From Pleurostoma richardsiae (taxonomy: Eukaryota; Ascomycota; Sordariomycetes; Calosphaeriales; Pleurostomataceae): DNA of 64,000 nt. A model generated the notes under the pieces. That model made no database searches. It was not told the origin of the DNA and saw nothing but the letters and a program-made list of their open reading frames with translations. Shown here piece by piece: positions 58,360 through 64,000 of this stretch; position 1 is the stretch's first letter, and each line of letters begins with the position of its first letter. The stretch is taken from positions 496,001 to 560,000 of the forward strand of contig JANBVO010000020.1 in assembly GCA_030052745.1 (NCBI GenBank). The letters are read 5' to 3'. The position numbers and the translations under genes are program-made.

Positions 58360-59068
58360 TCAACCTGACCAAATAGCTGCGCACATGCAATCACGCTCCG
58401 CAAGGTCGCAGTACATGCAAGGTAGCTCCCTCTTGGTTTCTTGCTCCCTCCTGAGGGCTGCCTCCAGGAAGTCGTTCCGAAAGCGCTGGACGTTCCCCAT
58501 CAAGCCGACGAAGGCGCTCTTACTCAGCAGCTCGGGCGCATGATCCGTAGCGACCCGGACCAGCACCTCCCTAACCGTGTCATCCAGGATATCCACTCTA
58601 CGATACGCGAGTGAGACGACATCGACGAAGGAAGGCGTGTCCCAATGCTCCTCGGCCGCCGCCGAGAGTTTCTCCATAGCCAGCTGCCCGAGCGCGTCTA
58701 TGCCATACTTGCCAGCCTGCGCAAGCATCTCGAGGTTGAACGCTATGGCGTCGACGCTCCCTTCGCTTGAACAGTCCCGGTAGTCGGCGCTGTAAAGAAA
58801 GCGCAACATTGCCTCAATTACCTGCGGGTTCTCTTCTTCTAGATTGACAATTGGCGTAGCCGGTATACCCTGTTTGTTATGTATCATTCTAATACTTATA
58901 TCCGAAGGAATTGAGGTCCCTTACATCCAGCATGTTGTTAAAGTGCCTCGACTGGCTGGCAAGCACAAGACGGTGAGCGTAGAAGTCCCTGGCCTGGCAT
59001 CGGATCGTCAAGTCCGAGTATGTTGGACAGTTAAAGAACCTCTCAGGACCGTCAGCAACCGCTGTGCT
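58360..59068 (-). CDS. BTB/POZ domain protein, 5' end unresolved
   Basis: Fungal BTB protein, a protein-interaction module often used as Cullin-3 adaptor. Two exons are clear, 59068-58925 and 58869-58360. The first has FFNCPTYSDLTIRCQARDF and AHRLVLASQSRHFNNML, the second NLEEENPQVIEAMLRFLYSA, both classical BTB blocks. A helical C-terminal part ends in a Cys cluster (CMYCDLAERDCMCAAIW). The first exon is bounded on its 5' side by a good acceptor (ACTCCTTGCAG) at 59069; the frame stays open to 59275 but has no ATG before the BTB core, so an upstream exon with the start is expected. I could not place it. Confidence 0.75.
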
Positions 59069-59640
59069 CTGCAAGGAGTAGGATATATTACCCACCCTTT
59101 CAATCCGGACGCCGAAGTCATGGGTGTGGGTGTGATGCACTCGGCCATTGCGTGGAACTGGGCCGTCGATGAGGCGGAACCTATGGCCTTGGGCAAAGGC
59201 ACCGCTATCCTTCGAGTCATTGCTGCGACATGTTCTGCGGGAGACATGAAACGTGGGCTCTACCGTGAGGGGCACGATTCTTATAGTCTATCCATTCCAA
59301 AGGATGCTTGAGCTGCTTACGCTTCTCACTCTCACCTCACAGCGCACTCCAATGAAAAGATGCTAACGTCAGATAATCTCCCTGCCATAATATGCTACTA
59401 TGTACACCCCTGTAAGGTTTGTTCCCATAGGCGTGCCCGAGGGTGGGCAGCCATCAGGGACACTCACCCAGCTTTACCCACAGCCGCAGCCAAAGACCAA
59501 GGTAGAGTCACGAAAAGAATTCAAGAGTGCTAAGGGACGTGAAGAGACATATCTACTTAGTGATTTGGTATTAGAACTCAAGACGCCGGTACCTTGAGAC
59601 AAATTCGGGTTGCCCGTAAAGATTATCTGCTTGTACAGAG
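59069..59640. other. Region between BTB gene and TIR-like gene
   Basis: Likely contains the unplaced 5' exon and promoter of the BTB gene and the 3' flank of the TIR-like gene. No independent gene seen. Confidence 0.4.
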
Positions 59641-62563
59641 CTATCCCAACAACCTAGCTTGCCTCTCCAGGAACATAACCTTCGGTCGATCTTCCTCGAG
59701 AGATAGTTTCCTGTCAGCCATGGTGATCTCGAGGTCTGCTGCCCCTTCTCGGAGAGTCCAATTCTGGAGGGTGTTGCTTCCTTCTCTCTTCAATCCCCAG
59801 GGCCCAAACTCATACCATAAGTGGGAGCCATATGACGTCCTAAGCGTCTGTGCCATCATGACTTCCACAGCGCACCAAGCGCGTTCGTAATAATCCTCAT
59901 TCACAAGACTAATGAGGGCGTCACACTGTGCCACGATCATCGGCAGGGCAGAGACGCCAGGCATCGGGTTGTCTTGATCGACACAGCAATGATCCTGCCC
60001 AGATACTTCTGTCAATTACCACTCTGCTCAGATGGCCATCTCGGCGGAAGTCACTCACCACCCATATACACAGATTTTCACGATCTACAAAGGGATGTAG
60101 TTTCAAGAAATCCTCCAAAGCCGCAAGCATCCTTTTATATTGCGTGTGAGTGGCATCGTCCGGGGACACTGCCCCTGGCTCTTTGTTAAGCCATCTATAC
60201 GAGAAGAAGATAAAGAAGTCAGGAGAAGCGCCTTGACTACCGTCTTCGTTCGGCGCTCGGAACTTCTGAACCTGCCCGTCGCCACTTCGTAAGAGACTAC
60301 CCGAGCGTTCAAAGTCGCGGTACCTGACGAACTTCAATTGGTCAAACATGTGTCTTTTCTCCTCATCTGCAGCGATAGCTTCTGCGTACACGCAGCGGAG
60401 TCTATGCAGCTGCCGTTCTCGCGAGCCAAGCAGTACCGGTCGTAGCAATTCTTGGAAGAGCTCGCGATACCCCTTTCGAAGCCTGGCCTCGTTTTGCCGC
60501 TGGCTGATTTCATGTTCAACGTCCCCTATCAGTTGCTGTCGCAACGCGTTCAGGACGAGGAGTTCCGTTGCTTGATCGCCATTGAAGACGGCATAGTCAA
60601 GTGCCTTATAGCCCTGTTCGTCAACGAGATCCATGTCGGCCCCAGCGTCAACCAGCTCCCGAAGATACTGGCGGTGTTCTTCTGAGGGCTCCTTGCACAA
60701 TGCAATAGCTGGCGTGCATGTGCCAGACGGGTTGAATTGCTGGAGGGCTTCTGCATGCCGTCCGTCCATGAGCAGGGCCCGGCCGTAATAGAAGCGAGAC
60801 ATGGCAAGCATAGTAGAGTCTTCCGAGCTGCTGGCAAGTGTGACGGACGCTCTCGCAGCACTGATGGCCTCATCCACGCTCCTGCGGGCGGCATAGCAAA
60901 GGGACAGACGGGAATGGCCGATGGATTCCCATGTATTTGCCTCCCTGAGCCATCGAGCCGCCCTGTTCGGTTCAATGTCTTTCAGTTTGCTACTCATCCG
61001 GAGCTTTTGAGCGCTCGAGATTCTCTCTCTCTGTTGCTTGATGGCGACGTCCAACAAGGCGTCCTTCCCGTTAAGCAAGTACAGCTGATAGTTAATCATG
61101 CCAATGTTACCCACCGCACGGCAAAGGCCACGCTCAAATCCGATCTCTTTCGCCGTGTCGTACTGCATCTGAAGAGCCCGCCGCGCCGCTTCAAGAAGGT
61201 TCATCTGTCTGTAGACAACGCCGAGCTCGCCACTGAGCTCGACGCGTTGGGCGCTAGGCCTCGTCCCGGATATTGCTTTCTCCAGGAAGTCCCTCGCTTG
61301 CTCATATCGACCAAACCGTCTATTCGTGCTTCCCAACTCTCCGAGAACCACATTCCTATAGCTTCCAGCCTCCAACAAGTACCTAGAACGCTCACAAAGG
61401 TTCAATGCACTACTGAATAAACGCAGGGCGTGCTCCCATTCGGCTTTCTGTGCATGCCGCCGCCCTCGTTCCATCAGATTCTCCCACGAACGAACGGTCT
61501 CGACCATTCCCACAAGAGCAGCCGGTGTAACGCCTGCAGGATCACGGAGCTGAGTAAGGGACTTGGCGTCTTTTGGACCCAGCACTCCAGCCTCCTGCAC
61601 AAAGCCGCGCTGAGAGTCGAAGAAGAAGAGGGTTGCGTGCAGAACATCCGGCTCTACTTGGGATGTGTGGAACGCCGCCGCGGGGATGGAGTAGCTCATG
61701 TTTCCACTGTGAACTTCTGACCGGGTGTGTGTCGCGTTAACCAGTTTCCCGGAGTTTACCACCACGGAGTACGTCTGGTGTGTTTTGTAGTTGGCGTCTT
61801 CTTTCCCGCCATCATTCCACGCGAGGGAGTACTCGGCGTGGGTGGCCGTGACCGGATCTGTTGCGGGTCCAACTGCATACGAGCTGTCCGTGGCCTCCCC
61901 GGCCAAGATCCAGCTCTGAGCAAAAGGCTGATGTGAGTGGATTGCGAAGTCAGCATGTCCACGCCGTCCATCAGGCAGCCAGACATGGAGACGGAGAAGC
62001 TCGTCGATCCTCCCCTCCTCTATGAGGCTGCACAGCGGAGTCGAGAGGAATCCCTGAGCACTTCGAGACGCCGCGTATGAGGGCCGCAACGCCGCGAGGC
62101 CGGTGACAGCGTCACGGATCACGCCCCATATGAGCTCCAGGTCGGCAGAAGTCACCGCGATTCCTTCCCGGCTCTTTTGCCTCAAGAGGGCGACACCGAG
62201 AACTAAGTTGGCGAGGTGCCGCAGCTCCCCGTCGCTGTTTTCGAAGCTCTTCGCAAGCGATGACTGTAGGTCGTCCAGCAAGATGCCGTCACATGTTATC
62301 GTCATTTGCCCGTCTGCATGCGGATTGGCGCACCTACAGCTACATGCTTGAATCCACTTGATTAGGAGGTCTATCACATCTAGTGATGCTCGGGTCGCTG
62401 CAACAACTCCTTGGACTACCCGAAGAAGCCCCCTTTGCGAGAGAAGGTAGGTTGCACGGCCCGCGAGATCGCCGGCAAGCCCATCGGCGGATCTGTCAAC
62501 GAGGTCGGCATGACGGCCCAAAGCGGTGATCCCGGGCCCTGTGGTCTGCTCCAGGGACGGCAT
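59641..62563 (-). CDS. TPR-ankyrin protein with C-terminal TIR-like domain
   Basis: Two exons (62563-60059, 59994-59641) encode 952 residues. The N-terminal 350 residues are unassigned. Then come TPR-like helices (EWEHALRLFSSALNLCERS, YEQARDFLEKAISGTRPS, ELGVVYRQMNLLEAARRALQ), one or two ankyrin units (REL-VDAGADMDLVDEQGYKALD) and, from about residue 782, a TIR-like fold: DFFIFFSYRWL, ENLCIWVD across the intron, GVSALPMIVAQCDALISLVN and RAWCAVEVMMAQ. The Glu in WCAVE (about residue 879) sits where the catalytic Glu of NAD-cleaving plant TIR domains lies in the WCLxEL motif. This is a candidate signalling or cell-death NADase; enzyme activity is inference. No NB-ARC or NACHT is present. Confidence 0.85.
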
Positions 62564-62883
62564 GCTTAGGTATCTTTCGGGGCTGTCTGCGTGGCGGGGT
62601 AGACGCGCGTGGGAAATCCTCTAGATGATGGTTGCAGTGGGAGTTGCAGGATGGAAGTGGATGTGGCGGAGCGGGACGTAGACCTGCAGGAAGAGCGAAT
62701 CGGCCTTGCTAGTCCTGCACGCTCTCCGCGCCAGACGAGCCAGTCGATTGCCAGACCTCCTCGCACACAGCACGTACCCGACAGCGAAGCTATCACTGAT
62801 TTTGTATCGCCGCCCGCGCGCCGCGGATAGGCCACGGTCTGTGACAGTCATTTAGGCCGCATAGCCACCGCCGACTGTCAGTC
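62564..62883. other. Bidirectional promoter of TIR-like and nucleoside hydrolase genes
   Basis: 320 bp separates the two divergent start codons, short enough for shared regulation. No distinct motif identified. Confidence 0.45.
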
Positions 62884-64000
62884 ATGCATATCGGATGGAG
62901 CACCGCAGCGATAGGCTTCGCGTCTTGCCTGGCAGCCGCCGCCCGCAAGAATCTCATCATCGACACCGACCTATTCAGCGACTGCGAGTACGTCGTTACT
63001 CCCCTCTCGCCTTGTGGCTACTGGCACACTCTGGCCCCGTATGGCTGACAGCAAGGAACCCCAGTGACGCCGGCGCTCTGCTCCTCGCTGCCACCGCTCC
63101 CGATGTGGTTCTTCTGGCGGTGAACGTCAACTACCCTTCGTCCTTCTCTGCCCTTGCCGTCTCCGCCATTCTAGCGCACTATGGACACTCCCACGTGCCT
63201 ATTGGCATCGTGCGCCCTCTTACAAACGAGACATTTCTTGACACTTACTACTACGAGCTTGGCGAGTTCGCGAGCAAAGTTGCCTATCACTGGTCAGGGG
63301 GCACTCTACCTTGGGGGGCGGCCGAGCAGGCCTGGGATCCAGTGTCATTGTACCGTAAGGTACTCTCCGAAGCTGATGACGGCAGCGTGACCGTCGTCTC
63401 GATAGGCTTCTTCGAGAACGTGAGCCATGCCCATTGTCCATATCAACGGTCATGTCTGACGATGCAGCTCACGCCCAAAGCTCTCTGCTCTTTTGAATTC
63501 GAGCGCAGACTCTTATTCGGACTTGACGGGGACGCAGCTTATAGACCAGAAAGTCTCCGAATTGGTCGTCATGGGCGGCAAATACCCTTCGGGAAGAGAG
63601 TTCAACTTCTGGGGAAGCGATCCCTCCCTGACTGCGCACGTCATAAACAGCTGGAAAGGACCCGTTGTCTTTTCTGGCTCCGAGATGGGTGAGACCGTCG
63701 CAACTGGCCGATCCCTCATGGAGAACGGCCCCCGAGGCGATCCTGTACGGGCCGCATACACCTATTACACTTATGGAGTTCCCCGTTTCTCTTGGGACCC
63801 TCTGACGGTCCTTTACGCCATTAGAGGACTAGGTGACTACTTCACGTTCGGAAACGTGAATGGATACAACCATATCGAACTTGACGGATCAAATCGCTGG
63901 ATCCCAGATGAGAATGTCAGAACCCAGCATTGGCTGAAACTCAAGAAAGATAATGTGTCCGTCGGGGTACACCTCGACAGGATGTTCCTAGAGGGAGCCC
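62884..64000 (+). CDS. Inosine-uridine nucleoside hydrolase-like protein, secreted; 3' end outside window
   Basis: Three exons are visible: 62884-62987, 63065-63419 and 63481 to beyond the end. A signal-like N-terminus (GWSTAAIGFASCLAAAARK) precedes LIIDTDLFSDCDDAGALLLA, the calcium-binding N-terminal Asp cluster of IUNH-type ribohydrolases, interrupted by the first intron. VTVVSIGFFEN, ELVVMGGKYPSGREFNFWGS and DPLTVLYAIRG are the expected later blocks; the last carries the C-terminal Asp of the metal site. The enzyme would cleave the N-glycosidic bond of ribonucleosides. Secreted fungal forms act in purine scavenging or host interaction. It is head to head with the TIR-like gene. Confidence 0.88.

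Noticed and set aside
60737-61420. Plus-strand 227-codon open frame
   Set aside because: Shadow of the TPR region of the TIR-like gene on the other strand.

Overview
The window reads as nuclear DNA of a filamentous ascomycete (Pezizomycotina, probably a Sordariomycete). Protein genes carry 45-140 nt introns with GTRNGT donors, CTRAY branch sites and YAG acceptors. Gene families are typical of moulds: Zn2Cys6 regulator, MFS carriers, cutinase, CRH glucan-chitin transglycosylase, sphingolipid C9-methyltransferase, UstYa-like protein, NACHT-ankyrin NLR. Spacing is loose (about 2-3 kb per gene) and there is no operon logic. The organism call is inference; no rRNA or tRNA was found to anchor it. 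Exon chains were worked out by hand from splice signals, and for nearly all genes the exon lengths sum to a whole number of codons.

Layout. 1-4.8 kb: 3' truncated NACHT-ankyrin NLR. 5.5-11.8 kb: housekeeping genes, glucose-6-phosphate isomerase and a Sch9-type AGC kinase. 12.3-12.8 kb: TAGGTA-rich spacer. 13.7-14.9 kb: relic of a fungal multi-pass membrane protein. 15.3-18.5 kb: DHA-type MFS exporter and a cutinase, tail to tail. 19.8-21.5 kb: mitochondrial sulfide:quinone oxidoreductase. 22.4-29.1 kb: UstYa-like (DUF3328) protein, a small secreted Tyr/Gly-repeat peptide precursor, a Zn2Cys6 regulator and an MFS carrier, which together look like a dikaritin-type (ustiloxin/asperipin-like) RiPP locus. 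29.9-35.1 kb: D-amino-acid oxidase, fructosyl-amine/sarcosine-type oxidase and a broken DUF1479 oxygenase. 37.5-38.7 kb: GPI-anchored CRH enzyme. 39-54.6 kb: small membrane protein, NmrA-like protein, SDR, orphan protein, 2OG-Fe(II) oxygenase, MFS carrier, second 2OG-Fe(II) oxygenase, M28 aminopeptidase and LovD-like serine hydrolase; this is an accessory tailoring-type group without a visible backbone synthase. 56.0-57.9 kb: sphingolipid C9-methyltransferase. 58.4-64 kb: BTB protein, a TPR-ankyrin protein ending in a TIR-like domain, and, head to head with it, a secreted nucleoside-hydrolase-like gene that runs off the end.

The most interesting parts are the putative RiPP precursor, with four copies of a Y-x-S-Y-G-x-Y heptapeptide beside a UstYa homologue (whose own reading frame looks damaged at one junction), and the TPR-ankyrin-TIR protein paired with a nucleoside hydrolase. 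Functions are assigned from motifs recalled by eye; no database search was possible.
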